A stretch of DNA of 64,000 nt from Runella slithyformis DSM 19594 (GCF_000218895.1 NC_015703.1:1549501-1613500); one strand, 5' to 3'. Shown: positions 16,115-24,405, numbered from the stretch's first letter. Notes: generated by a model from the letters alone, not told the origin. Translations and numbers: made by a program.

Positions 16115-16432
16115 TTAGCTTTCGGAGTCTCTCAATTCACGTTTTACTTCGTGCTTTTTGGCCTGCGCTTTATGTGAGAGCTCAGCGGCTTTGTCTTTGG
16201 TATCTTCCCAAGCATTTTCGGCTTTATCTTTGGCCTCTTCCCAGACATCTTCAGCTTTATCTTTGAAATTCTCCCATTTTTCTTCCGCTTTTTCCGCCAG
16301 ATTGGCAGCTCCTATTTTGACATCATCGACTTTTTCATTAAGTTCTGATTTTGCGGCTTCCGCCTTCTTTTCGGCCGTTTCCGCTTTGTGTTTTGCGGCA
16401 TCTTCCAATAATTCTTCTTTGGTCGTTTTCAT
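16115..16432 (-). CDS. LEA-like charged coiled-coil protein
   Basis: A 105-aa soluble protein made almost wholly of Lys, Glu, Ala and Asp. Imperfect 11-residue repeats are visible from about 45 to 85, of the kind (A/W)E(D/E)xKDKAE, as in group-3 LEA and related desiccation-protective proteins. There is no signal peptide. By family analogy it would form a helix on drying or at membranes. It follows the 16463 gene by 30 bp on the same strand and is closed by its own terminator. Related charged repeats occur in the YtxH protein at 14841. Confidence 0.7.
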   Translation of the reverse strand: MKTTKEELLEDAAKHKAETAEKKAEAAKSELNEKVDDVKIGAANLAEKAEEKWENFKDKAEDVWEEAKDKAENAWEDTKDKAAELSHKAQAKKHEVKRELRDSES

Positions 16433-16462
16433 GTTATTTGATCGTTAGTTTGAATAAAATAA

Positions 16463-16723
16463 TTAATTACCGATGATGGTATCACTTTTATTGACCATCG
16501 CTGAATCTTCAGGGCTTACCGGCCCGAGTCTTTTTTCTCCTTCCCGGCCCGGGCTGCCGGTAGTAAAGTAGCCACTGGTATATGCAAATATCATCAGCCC
16601 GATTCCTATGATTAGAATAGCAATAAAGATGGTCTGCGCTGATATTTTTTGGGATTGTTTATCATCTTTTACGCTGTCTCTTTCTAAGCCTTTTCGTTCA
16701 TTATCTTTTTCAAATTCGTTCAT
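16463..16723 (-). CDS. Small single-pass membrane protein, 86 aa
   Basis: The first 27 residues are highly charged, one membrane helix spans about 29-52 (TIFIAILIIGIGLMIFAYTSGYF), and the rest is a short Gly/Pro-containing tail. No family is recognised. It lies 30 bp upstream of the LEA-like gene and is likely cotranscribed with it. The gap to the divergent PA2169-type gene holds a TGGGGCA variant (16807-16813) of the recurrent element. Confidence 0.6.
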   Translation of the reverse strand: MNEFEKDNERKGLERDSVKDDKQSQKISAQTIFIAILIIGIGLMIFAYTSGYFTTGSPGREGEKRLGPVSPEDSAMVNKSDTIIGN

Positions 16724-16879
16724 GATTCCGCCTGATTAAGGTAAATAATGTGATTGAACACCCTAAGTATAGGAAAATCAAGTGCCGGCCGGGGCACCTT
16801 CACTATTGGGGCAAAAACACCACATACTTACCGGTCATTTCCTCAATATTACCCTAAAATATGATGGGTATTGGTTTTT

Positions 16880-17413
16880 ATGACTCAGGATATCCAATGC
16901 TTACAAAATCTCATGGAACGCAACAATCAAACAGTAATCGACATTCTTAACGGACTCGTCCATATCAATAATGATCGCATTGCGGGCTATCATCAGGCGT
17001 CTCAGGAAACTAAGGCAGAAGACCTCGAACAGCTTTTCACAAGTATGCTGAACGAAAGCGTCAATTTTGCGGAGACGCTGGCAGCCTACATCAAGGAAAT
17101 GGGTGGAGAGCCTACCGTACACGGCACCGCCACCGGTGCTATTCATCAGGCTTGGTTAAAATTCAGGGAAGCACTCACCGGAAATGACCGAACTGTATTG
17201 CTGGAATCCTGTGAGTTTGGCGATCAGGCGGCCATTGAAGCGTATGAAACGGCCCTTCACGACGAAGCTATCCAACAGCATGAGGAGTTGAAAGGTGTTT
17301 TGTTGCGGCAGCAGGCTGACATTCAGAGTTCTCTAAAGATCATACAGACACTTACCCCGCGTATCAATACCACTCAGGCTGAGCAGGCCGCCTTAAAACT
17401 GCAATCGCCTTAG
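16880..17413 (+). CDS. PA2169-type four-helix-bundle protein (DUF2383)
   Basis: A 177-aa ferritin-like protein. Four long helices can be drawn: about 1-27 (LMERNNQTVIDILNGLVHIN), 33-75, 85-120 and 125-160, with Glu and His at intervals where ferritin-like proteins hold metal. The core looks like the DUF2383/PA2169 family, found near stress genes in many Bacteroidota and Proteobacteria. A metal-binding or protective role is likely but unproved. I chose the ATG at 16880 over an in-frame TTG at 16871. The ECF sigma factor gene follows after 58 bp. Confidence 0.8.
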   Translation: MTQDIQCLQNLMERNNQTVIDILNGLVHINNDRIAGYHQASQETKAEDLEQLFTSMLNESVNFAETLAAYIKEMGGEPTVHGTATGAIHQAWLKFREALTGNDRTVLLESCEFGDQAAIEAYETALHDEAIQQHEELKGVLLRQQADIQSSLKIIQTLTPRINTTQAEQAALKLQSP

Positions 17414-17471
17414 AGCTTGCCAACTGCTGATTCAACCCTACAATTTACGTGTATTTATAAAGGAATCGGAC

Positions 17472-18041
17472 ATGAAAAACAATGTACTCAGCTATTCTGA
17501 AAGCGACCTCATCGGGATGCTGCTCAAGCAGGATCGCCATGCTTTCAACTACCTATACGACAACTACTCCGATGCACTGTACGGAATTGTCCTGAAGATC
17601 GTGGTCAAAGAAGAAGCCGCTCAGGATTTGCTTCAGGAGATTTTTATTAAGATCTGGACCAATATCACCCGCTATGATTCAGGGAAGGGGCGCTTTTTTA
17701 CGTGGATGCTTAACATTGCCCGTAACAGTTCCATTGATTACCTGCGCGGCCAGCGGGCCGAAATTCAGGACTTGGAATCTTCCGTTTATTGGATCGAAAG
17801 CAACCAAACGGTGTTTGGAGAAATAGAAAACAACGAACTGCGTGAATTGGTCTCCCAGCTCAAGCACGAGCAAAAAACTATCATTGAAATGGTGTATTGG
17901 GGCGGCTATACCCAAAACGAAGCGGCCAAACGCCTCCAACTGCCCTTGGGTACCGTCAAGACCCGCATCCGCCTCGCCATCAAAAACCTGCGTTTTCACC
18001 TCGCCGCCAACGCTTCTTATGCCTCTTCGATGGCAAGTTAA
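17472..18041 (+). CDS. ECF-type RNA polymerase sigma factor
   Basis: A 189-aa group IV sigma factor. Region 2 (about 22-92) has DNYSDALYGIV, the core-binding DLLQEIFIKIW and the -10 reading segment FFTWMLNIARNSSIDYLR. Region 4 (about 125-180) has the HTH GGYTQNEAAKRLQLPLGTVK. The spacing resembles SigK/RpoE-like factors of Bacteroidota, which normally precede an anti-sigma gene. Here no anti-sigma gene follows; a terminator lies about 80 bp after the stop. It may therefore be controlled by level or by a distant partner, and it could drive the surrounding stress genes. Confidence 0.9.
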   Translation: MKNNVLSYSESDLIGMLLKQDRHAFNYLYDNYSDALYGIVLKIVVKEEAAQDLLQEIFIKIWTNITRYDSGKGRFFTWMLNIARNSSIDYLRGQRAEIQDLESSVYWIESNQTVFGEIENNELRELVSQLKHEQKTIIEMVYWGGYTQNEAAKRLQLPLGTVKTRIRLAIKNLRFHLAANASYASSMAS

Positions 18042-18118
18042 GCCTGACGTTAAAAACAAAAACTACCTGCCGTGAAAATATCAGTAACAAGTAGTCTTTA
18101 CCCTATTTTATTGTTTCC

Positions 18119-18143
18119 CAACGCCTTGCTCAAGGCGTTTTTT
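18119..18143 (+). terminator. Rho-independent terminator
   Basis: AACGCCTT (18119-18126) pairs with AAGGCGTT (18132-18139) and is followed by TTTTTTA on the plus strand. It ends the sigma factor transcript just before the stop of the converging transglutaminase gene. Confidence 0.85.
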
Positions 18144-18937
18144 TATTCCGGCAGCGCTTCGGTCGTTACTTCCAGTGATTGAAGCTGCGCATTTCCAAAT
18201 TGGGTGATCATGGCCACATCAGCCGCATCCCGACCATACCCTATCACAATTCTGCTGCCATGGGTTTGTTGCTGCACCGCATCAAAGGTATACCATTTGC
18301 CGCCGATATACGCATCAAACCACGCGTGCAGATCCATAAATTCCAGCTTATCCAAATAGCCGACGGTCATGCGCGCCGGAATGGACATGCTGCGCGTAAG
18401 GGCCAGCCCCAAATGTGTAAAATCGCGGCATACCCCCACGCGCTGATACGAAGTATCCAGAGCCGTGGTGGCGGAGTTGGTGGTGTTGTATTGGTAATTG
18501 ATATTTTGGTGGATCCAGGTTCGAATGGCTTCCACCTGCGCGTAGCCCGGATCCAGATTTCCGACGATTTCGGCCGCGAGGTTTTTGATCTCATTCAGAT
18601 CTGATTGACAATAGCGGCTGGGTAATAAATACATCATTACCTCATCCGGCAACTCCTCTACCGGCACATAAGCGGGTAAGGGTTGAGGCGGGGCCATACC
18701 GGGCTCTACCAGTGCCTGTACTTCCATGGTAATGGTCACATCGCCGACGGGCAGCACCGTTCGCTGACACTGATTGCCGAATTGATCAATAAATTCTACA
18801 AACGGAACGGTGGGGTCAATGGTAAATTCTTCCTTCACGATTGATTGTCCTTCCTGCCGTCTGGAGCGCAAAAGCATCTGTACGGGCGTAGGATTATTAA
18901 CAGTGTATTTAAACACACTTTTGCCTTTAAGTTTCAT
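18143..18937 (-). CDS. Transglutaminase-like protein
   Basis: A 264-aa protein with the papain-like transglutaminase core. The catalytic triad can be placed at Cys170 (GVCRDFTHLG), His204 (DLHAWFDAYI) and Asp219 (WYTFDA), each in its usual context. The N-terminal part (about 1-100) is a beta-rich lead-in seen in the family. No signal peptide is present. These proteins are probably cysteine peptidases or amide-bond enzymes with unknown substrates. A 16-bp palindrome lies five bases upstream of the start codon. Confidence 0.85.
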   Translation of the reverse strand: MKLKGKSVFKYTVNNPTPVQMLLRSRRQEGQSIVKEEFTIDPTVPFVEFIDQFGNQCQRTVLPVGDVTITMEVQALVEPGMAPPQPLPAYVPVEELPDEVMMYLLPSRYCQSDLNEIKNLAAEIVGNLDPGYAQVEAIRTWIHQNINYQYNTTNSATTALDTSYQRVGVCRDFTHLGLALTRSMSIPARMTVGYLDKLEFMDLHAWFDAYIGGKWYTFDAVQQQTHGSRIVIGYGRDAADVAMITQFGNAQLQSLEVTTEALPE

Positions 18938-18941
18938 GCCG

Positions 18942-18957
18942 AATAATACGTATTATT
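18942..18957. promoter_or_regulatory. Palindrome AATAATACGTATTATT at the transglutaminase start
   Basis: A perfect 16-bp palindrome ends four bases before the minus-strand start codon at 18937. It would lie in the 5' untranslated region or promoter of the gene and could be an operator. No second copy was noticed in the window. Confidence 0.35.
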
Positions 18958-19016
18958 AAATAAAATTTAGAGAAGAAATTAGTGAGATAAAGATACTGAA
19001 AAATAGTGAGTATCAT

Positions 19017-19409
19017 TTAAAATGATGGCGAGGTCAAATAGCGCAGCAGTCGAAGTGAGGCTTTGACACGGCTCAGGTTGCGCAGCAGAAAACGCGCCAA
19101 TTCAGGATATTCCTGTTCCCACGAGGCATCTGACTGCAATCGTGTATAGGTCTGCAGCAGCCGCTTATCGGTATCATGTAAGCTTTGGCAATCGGTAATG
19201 GCCGGCAGACATGTCTGCCCTCTGGCCCAGTCAAATTTGCTTACCTCGCTCAAAAACAGGTCCGTTTCATTGTAAAAATGTCTTACGAAAGCCTGTTTAT
19301 CGTCGGGAAGGGCTTGCTTTTCGAGCTCTTTGCACAAGTGCATTCGACGCAGGTACAGCGACCACAGTTTTCTGAACTGCACAGTGATTGACTCTTTCAC
19401 ACTTTCCAT
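19017..19409 (-). CDS. Hypothetical helical protein, 130 aa
   Basis: Almost all predicted helix, with long amphipathic stretches (about 1-55, 60-75 and 85-120), no signal peptide and no membrane helix. A single Cys at 24 (LCKELEK) and another at 67 are the only ones. The pattern would suit a four-helix bundle like the PA2169-type protein close by, but I cannot name a family. It lies 79 bp upstream of and codirectional with the transglutaminase gene. Confidence 0.6.
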   Translation of the reverse strand: MESVKESITVQFRKLWSLYLRRMHLCKELEKQALPDDKQAFVRHFYNETDLFLSEVSKFDWARGQTCLPAITDCQSLHDTDKRLLQTYTRLQSDASWEQEYPELARFLLRNLSRVKASLRLLRYLTSPSF

Positions 19410-19459
19410 AGCGGTCTTCCACTTTCCGAATCTTTTATAACATCAGCAGTACAGGAGCA

Positions 19460-19499
19460 CAGCGTATCAAAACGGAACGTTGCCCGCTTTGATACGCTG
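19460..19499 (-). terminator. Hairpin downstream of coiled-coil lipoprotein gene
   Basis: A 12-bp perfect stem (CAGCGTATCAAA, 19460-19471 with 19488-19499) with a 16-base loop lies just past the stop at 19517. No T run follows, so it may work as a 3'-end stabiliser or a weak terminator. Confidence 0.55.
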
Positions 19500-19516
19500 T
19501 AAAATTATTGAATGGA

Positions 19517-19975
19517 TCAATTTTCAATATCGGCCTGAACTTTATCGATCTTTTTATTGAGGTCGCGCTTAAACTGTTTCCAGTCGCGTTTTACGTCGCT
19601 TTTGACTTCTGCCAATTGATTGTCCAAGTCGTTCAGATCTTCTTTCAGATCGTCGCGGCGGGCCTGCCATTTTACTTTTTCATTGGCCGAGGCCGTTCTG
19701 ATCTTTCCGTCAATACGGTCCAGTTCATTTTTAATGGCCTGCCTGCGGTCTTCGATTTTAGCGGCCATTTCTTTCCGTTCGGCTTCTATTTCAGCGGAAG
19801 TTTGGGCACCGGCTTCTTTTACGTCTTCGGCTACGTTATCGGCCGTATTTTCCACTTTATCCTGAGCATCCTGTACGTCATCGGCCGCTTCGCGTTTGTC
19901 TTCCCGAGAACACCCCGCCATGAGCAGGGCCCCGGAGATCATCATTGATATCGTGAGCGTTTTAATTGTTTTCAT
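19517..19975 (-). CDS. Coiled-coil lipoprotein
   Basis: A 152-aa lipoprotein. The signal peptide ends in lipobox LMAGC with Cys22, and the mature part is a long highly charged helix (about 30-150) rich in Asp, Lys and Glu with heptad spacing. The frame is open to 20059, but the ATG at 19975 gives the signal peptide at once. It lies 31 bp downstream of the GH13 gene and could be cotranscribed. The composition recalls the LEA-like and YtxH neighbours, so an envelope-protective role is a reasonable inference. Confidence 0.75.
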   Translation of the reverse strand: MKTIKTLTISMMISGALLMAGCSREDKREAADDVQDAQDKVENTADNVAEDVKEAGAQTSAEIEAERKEMAAKIEDRRQAIKNELDRIDGKIRTASANEKVKWQARRDDLKEDLNDLDNQLAEVKSDVKRDWKQFKRDLNKKIDKVQADIEN

Positions 19976-20006
19976 CTTCGTTTGGTTTAAAATGGTGAAA
20001 CAGAAA

Positions 20007-21836
20007 TTATTCTTTTGAGTAAACAATCGTGCTGTACGGACCGATGGCCACCCGCGCAATCAAGGCTTCGTTTTCCCGGTGCCCCGTTGCTTGGGTATCA
20101 TGACTGAAATAATTATCAAAATCACTGTCGTAGCCTTCCCAATCACTGTTAAATCGTATCTTCCACAGCCCTTCTTCGGGAAACGGTACCGCGTAATCCT
20201 CAATGGCCTGATGGGAAAAATTCATCACCACCACCGTATTATCTCCCGCGCCGCCGTCTTTCCAACGGTGAAAAGCGATCAGCTTACGGTCATTGTCGAT
20301 CACAAGCATTGCTGCATGCTGCCCCGTAAGGCCACGCGTAACGCCTTGTTTATTAAGCCGTAAATGAATCAAATCGCGGTATAATTTTACAATACCCTTG
20401 AATTCCGAAAAACGGCTCCAGTCAATGGGGTCCGTATCTTCAAACCATTTATCTTCCAAAATAGCCTGTCCCTGAAACAGCATCGGAATACCCGGTGAAG
20501 TCATCATCAATGCCACCCCGAGCGTAGAGCGCTTTTTGGCATACCACGTATTGACGTCTTCCCGGCCGGCAATTTCCTGCACTACCCGGGCTTTTCCGTT
20601 GGCGACTTCATCGTGCGACTCGGTGTAGATCACCCGCTCAAATGCGTCATGATTATAACGATGCATGATCGATTTCGCTACCTTGTTTATGTCGCGGTCT
20701 TCGTCGTGCGCCGTAATGATCGCTTCCCGGATTGGATGCACAAATTCCCCATCCCACTGACTGCTGTACGCCAAGCCTCCGTGCTCTACAGGGGCTGTAA
20801 TGCAATCCAGGCTATGTAAATCTTCCGCTACGGTAAACCTCCCCGGAAAATGAGCCTGAATCTCTGAATTGATCCACTGAATCAGGCTGTAGCCTTCTTT
20901 CAAATCATTGGCCGGATTGCCATCCGCATTGACATTTCGTATGTACGGGACCATGTCCATCCGTAATCCATCTATATGGTACTCGTCCAGCCACATCAGG
21001 GCATTGTCCCGAATATATTGGCGTACTTCCGGCCGTCCATAGTCGGGTCGGGTGTCTCCCCAGGGGGTTTTGGCGCGCCAGTCGTTGTAAAAATAAACCC
21101 CTCCGAGTCCATTTTCCTGCCAGCCGTCAAACTGCCACAGGTCCATGTCAGTAGGTCCGAAGTGGTTATACACCACATCAAGGATGACCGCAATTCCCTT
21201 GGCGTGCGCGGCCTTCACCAACTCTTTGAGGCCTCGCGGGCCGCCGTACTCTGACTCTACGGCAAACGGATGGGCGGGATTGTACCCCCACGAATACCCC
21301 CCCGGAAACTCCGCGACGGGCATGAGCTCAATGGCGTTGATTCCCAGCGATTTAAAATAATTGAGTCGTTCAATGACGCTGTAGAAATCTCCGGGCTTTC
21401 CTTCTTCTTTGACGTTGAAAGTCCCGACATGGAGCTCATAGATCACCATTTCATTCCGGTGGGGACATTGAAAGTGGTCTTCGCCCCACTCAAAGGTTGG
21501 ATCATGAATGATGCTGTTTCCGACCGAGTTGGTCAACTCACGGGCATACGGATCATTGCGTATCAACTCCCCTGCCTTGGTTTTCAATACGTATTTGTAT
21601 TGTTGTCCGGCTTTAGCCTCCGGCACTTCGACCGACCAATAGCCATTGTCTTCCCGCACCAGCGGAACGGTATTTTTTTTCCATTCATTAAAATCCCCCA
21701 TGACAAAAACTTTTTTTGCATTGGGAGCCCAAACCCTAAACGAAACTCCTTCTTCCACCACAATCGCTCCCATCCCAACCATTTCGCTTTTAGGATATCT
21801 TGCTTCAGTGGCGATTTCCATGGTATGTATATGCAC
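20007..21836 (-). CDS. GH13 alpha-amylase family protein, glycogen-branching-enzyme-like
   Basis: A 609-aa cytoplasmic enzyme. A CBM48 domain fills about 22-110 (VSFRVWAPNAKKVFVMGDFN), the GH13 barrel about 125-480, and a C-terminal beta domain closes it. Catalytic residues: nucleophile Asp294 (DGLRMDMV), acid Glu338 (TVAEDL) and the HD pair in YTESHDEV. Domain order fits 1,4-alpha-glucan branching enzymes or trehalohydrolase TreZ; the AEDL motif is nearer the latter, so the exact reaction is open. An internal ATG at 21821 is an alternative start. The CBM48 branching type ties it to glycogen stores, and its upstream gap holds a TGGGGAA repeat pair. Confidence 0.8.
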   Translation of the reverse strand: MHIHTMEIATEARYPKSEMVGMGAIVVEEGVSFRVWAPNAKKVFVMGDFNEWKKNTVPLVREDNGYWSVEVPEAKAGQQYKYVLKTKAGELIRNDPYARELTNSVGNSIIHDPTFEWGEDHFQCPHRNEMVIYELHVGTFNVKEEGKPGDFYSVIERLNYFKSLGINAIELMPVAEFPGGYSWGYNPAHPFAVESEYGGPRGLKELVKAAHAKGIAVILDVVYNHFGPTDMDLWQFDGWQENGLGGVYFYNDWRAKTPWGDTRPDYGRPEVRQYIRDNALMWLDEYHIDGLRMDMVPYIRNVNADGNPANDLKEGYSLIQWINSEIQAHFPGRFTVAEDLHSLDCITAPVEHGGLAYSSQWDGEFVHPIREAIITAHDEDRDINKVAKSIMHRYNHDAFERVIYTESHDEVANGKARVVQEIAGREDVNTWYAKKRSTLGVALMMTSPGIPMLFQGQAILEDKWFEDTDPIDWSRFSEFKGIVKLYRDLIHLRLNKQGVTRGLTGQHAAMLVIDNDRKLIAFHRWKDGGAGDNTVVVMNFSHQAIEDYAVPFPEEGLWKIRFNSDWEGYDSDFDNYFSHDTQATGHRENEALIARVAIGPYSTIVYSKE

Positions 21837-21934
21837 TTTTGAACATTTGATTGTTGATCGTTTGAGGATATGTTACTTTTATTACCCACTTTAACCGCCA
21901 AAAATCTTATGCCAATTTATCCTTTGTACAAAAG

Positions 21935-21971
21935 TGGGGAATTGCCTTTACCTCCGGGCAACAAATTCCCC
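21935..21971. promoter_or_regulatory. Candidate operator, spaced GGGGAATT/AATTCCCC
   Basis: TGGGGAATT at 21935-21943 and AATTCCCC at 21964-21971 form 8-bp inverted arms 20 bases apart. They lie about 100 bp upstream of the GH13 gene start, in the gap after the AI-2E gene. The arm sequence matches the recurrent TGGGGAA element. Confidence 0.45.
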
Positions 21972-21977
21972 GAACTC

Positions 21978-23171
21978 TTACACAGCCGACTTTTCGGAGC
22001 GTTTTTTCTTAAAAAGGGATTTTACTTCATTGGTGGTATCATTGATGGTATCCACCACTTCCCGTTCGATCTGCTGCACCTTTCGGCTTTTAACGGCGCG
22101 CTCTTTCGATACTTCCGGCTCGCCCATCAGGTAGCCGTAAGGCTTGAGATAGTCTACCGCATCAAAGATCACTTTTATAATGGCTGTCAGCGGCAAGGCC
22201 AGGGCCAGCCCTGCAATGCCCCAGAGCGCCCCTCCCAAAAACAGGGCAATAATGGCCGCTAACGGATTAACACTGATCTTTGAACCCACGATGTAAGGAG
22301 TGATGACATTGCCTTCGAGCATTTGAACGAAGAAAAATATGCCCGCTACCCCAACAGCATACATGGGCGAGTCCTTGGTGACCAAGGCCACCACAATCGG
22401 CAGAATGGAACCGATCAATATACCGATGTAAGGAATGATCAACAGCATGGACGCCAAAAAACCAAAGAAAATGGCCGAAGGAATGCCCAATATCAGCAGC
22501 CCGACCGAATTGAGCGTACCCACGATAAGGGTCACGATGAATAGTCCGGATAAATAGCTGTGGACTACCTCGTAGATTTTGCCCATCACATCATGCACCT
22601 GCATTTTTTTGGCAGAGACAAATACTTTGCAGAAAAACTGCCGAAACATATCGCGGTAGTACAGCAGAAAAAAGATATACACGGGCAAAATAGACAGATT
22701 TCCCAACATGGAAGTCGTGGTCGTAACGGCCGTACCTACCATTGACCCACCGCTTTCGGCCAAATTCTGATAGTATTTTTGAAGTTCGTTCAGCTGCCGG
22801 CTCGGCGGAATATTAAAACGGTCGTAGGCCCACAATTGCAATTTAGTGAGGGATGCGTTGATCTTTTGAATCAATTGGGGAAGCATTTTTGTGAAATCAG
22901 TGAATTGGTACACCAACAGGGTTCCAATGCCCGCCGCCACCAACGAAAATGCCAAAATAGAAATGGTAATGGCTACCATCCGATGCAGCCCCCTGCGCTC
23001 CAGCCACGCCGTAAGCGGGTACATGGCAATGGAAAGAATAATGGAAAATAATAACAGGGTAATGATGGAGCCTAACACGTACATCCAATACACCAGTATC
23101 GTGATGCTGATGAGCGCAAAGGCCAATCGGGCTACGTACGGCAATTGGAAATTTTGGGGAATCGGGGGCAT
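21978..23171 (-). CDS. AI-2E family transporter
   Basis: A 397-aa membrane protein with about eight helices in the usual AI-2E/PerM order: a first pair at about 15-60, a third near 70-90, a large loop, and a tightly spaced last set with PYIGILIGSILPIVVAL and NVITPYIVGSKISVNPL, the most conserved stretch of the family. The C-terminal 45 residues are basic and cytoplasmic. Substrates of most members are unknown, so quorum signalling is not claimed. The frame extends to 23378, but the ATG at 23171 precedes the first membrane helix closely. A TTCCCCA element is about 80 bp upstream. Confidence 0.85.
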   Translation of the reverse strand: MPPIPQNFQLPYVARLAFALISITILVYWMYVLGSIITLLLFSIILSIAMYPLTAWLERRGLHRMVAITISILAFSLVAAGIGTLLVYQFTDFTKMLPQLIQKINASLTKLQLWAYDRFNIPPSRQLNELQKYYQNLAESGGSMVGTAVTTTTSMLGNLSILPVYIFFLLYYRDMFRQFFCKVFVSAKKMQVHDVMGKIYEVVHSYLSGLFIVTLIVGTLNSVGLLILGIPSAIFFGFLASMLLIIPYIGILIGSILPIVVALVTKDSPMYAVGVAGIFFFVQMLEGNVITPYIVGSKISVNPLAAIIALFLGGALWGIAGLALALPLTAIIKVIFDAVDYLKPYGYLMGEPEVSKERAVKSRKVQQIEREVVDTINDTTNEVKSLFKKKRSEKSAV

Positions 23172-23249
23172 GACTGTTGACTGTTTATTGGTTATAGATT
23201 GTCGTAAAAATCCTATTCCAAAGCACGAATCCGTCGTTTGAGGTAAATA

Positions 23250-23256
23250 TTCCCCA
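23250..23256. promoter_or_regulatory. Candidate element TTCCCCA (TGGGGAA reversed)
   Basis: On the minus strand this reads TGGGGAATATTTACCTC, sharing GGGGAA...TACC with other sites of the region. It stands about 80 bp upstream of the AI-2E start and in front of the divergent Pro-rich frame. Confidence 0.4.
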
Positions 23257-23305
23257 AAAAGAGTGGCATGAATTTTTGACTTCTCTACATATACAATCAT
23301 CCGTA

Positions 23306-23584
23306 ATGACCATGAAAACAATGCACATGCAAACCCCGGTGCAGGAACCTTCACCGGCTCCTCCACCACCGAATCCATCTCCCGATATTGTGCCGCATCC
23401 GGCGCAACCCGAGATCCATCAGCCGGAAATACCCATCCCGACGATTCCGCCCGAGATAGAGCCGGACAAACAGATAAATCCTGACCCGCAAAAACATGAA
23501 ATAAATGCGGAAGAAAATCAGGAAAAAATTCTGAACGAGTCCGATGAAGTGGTCAATGGCCGGGAAGAGGTTTTGCAGAAGTAA
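23306..23584 (+). CDS. Proline-rich hypothetical protein, 92 aa
   Basis: A disordered sequence with about 25 prolines between residues 9 and 60, followed by a Glu/Asn-rich tail. It has no signal peptide, membrane segment or cysteine. Frame preservation over 92 codons and a strong hairpin after the stop support a real gene, but low complexity means chance cannot be excluded. ATG 23306 is taken as the start; an upstream in-frame ATG at 23276 exists. Pro-rich spacers of this type in TonB-like proteins span the periplasm; nothing here shows that link. Confidence 0.4.
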   Translation: MTMKTMHMQTPVQEPSPAPPPPNPSPDIVPHPAQPEIHQPEIPIPTIPPEIEPDKQINPDPQKHEINAEENQEKILNESDEVVNGREEVLQK

Positions 23585-23600
23585 TTTTTAAAAGAATTAT

Positions 23601-23649
23601 CAAACACGGAGGGTCGGCAAATGGTGCATTTGCCGACCCTCCGTGTTTG
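23601..23649. terminator. Very long perfect hairpin
   Basis: A 23-bp perfect stem (23601-23623 with 23627-23649) with a three-base loop. It lies 17 bp after the Pro-rich gene and before the converging beta-barrel gene's terminator, so it may serve as the plus-strand terminator. Confidence 0.7.
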
Positions 23650-23680
23650 CGGTGGTACCGGAAAGAATACATCAAAAAAT

Positions 23681-23730
23681 GTGATGGGTTAAACATAAAG
23701 AGAAAATTTTCTTTACGTTTAACCCATCAC
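23681..23730 (-). terminator. Rho-independent terminator
   Basis: GTGATGGGTTAAAC (23681-23694) pairs with GTTTAACCCATCAC (23717-23730), with further AT pairing inside; the minus strand then runs into CATTTTTTGATG. It ends the beta-barrel protein gene. Confidence 0.8.
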
Positions 23731-23745
23731 CGTTTTGTTTATCCC

Positions 23746-24405
23746 TTAAAAAGCAACGCCGATGGTGGCCTGCAACAGATTGCTTTTACGCTCAAATTGC
23801 GACTGCGCCTGTGGGTTGTTGAGTTTGAGATTGAATACGTCCGTTACATTTCCTTCGTAGCGTATATCAAAATTCAGTTTACCGAAATCAAGGCCGATCC
23901 CTGCCTGATACCCTAACGCGGCCCGACGAAACGCGCTGTCGAAGTTGTCTTCGTTGGTATAATCATTAAAGGCATCTTCAAGGTCACCATTATGACCGAC
24001 ATTAAAAGCCGCCACCGGACCCGCATTGATGCGTAAAAAACGGGCAATTTTAACCCCAAACATGACGGGTAAGTCCAAATTGCTCATTTTGAAACTTCTC
24101 GTGTTGGTGGCCGTACCATCATACAGACTGAATTGGCCGCCTTTTTGGGAGAACATAATCTCGGGCTGTACGTAAAACGTACGACCAATCCGCATAAAGA
24201 TACCGCCGGTAGCACCCCATACCCGGTTGCTGTTGTCTTTCAACTGAAAAACACCGCCGTCGTTGCTGAGCGACAGATCATTTCCGCTGAATTGAGAAAG
24301 ATTGGCCCCCGCCCGAAGACCTAAACTAAAGAACTTTGTGCCGTTCTGCGCACTCACTGCTCCGGTTATCATGAGCAATGTCAGAAGTAATACGTTCGTT
24401 TTCAT
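23746..24405 (-). CDS. Outer-membrane beta-barrel protein, porin-like
   Basis: A 219-aa exported protein. The signal peptide is about residues 1-19 (MKTNVLLLTLLMITGAVSAQ). The rest alternates polar and hydrophobic residues with strand-like pieces (FSLGLRAGANLSQFSG; LGYQAGIGLDFGKLNFDIRYEG) and ends in Phe, as outer-membrane barrels do. It belongs to the broad 'outer membrane beta-barrel/PorT' group of Bacteroidota, and its ligand or role is not predictable. A terminator follows; TGGGGAATTCCC lies about 60 bp upstream. Confidence 0.85.
   Translation of the reverse strand: MKTNVLLLTLLMITGAVSAQNGTKFFSLGLRAGANLSQFSGNDLSLSNDGGVFQLKDNSNRVWGATGGIFMRIGRTFYVQPEIMFSQKGGQFSLYDGTATNTRSFKMSNLDLPVMFGVKIARFLRINAGPVAAFNVGHNGDLEDAFNDYTNEDNFDSAFRRAALGYQAGIGLDFGKLNFDIRYEGNVTDVFNLKLNNPQAQSQFERKSNLLQATIGVAF

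Noticed and set aside
21270-21842. Open frame opposite the GH13 gene
   Set aside because: It is antisense to the CBM48 and barrel coding region, with no start context or domain.
21978-23378. Longer start of the AI-2E transporter
   Set aside because: The 69 extra residues lie across an intergenic stretch with the TTCCCCA element and contain no membrane helix.
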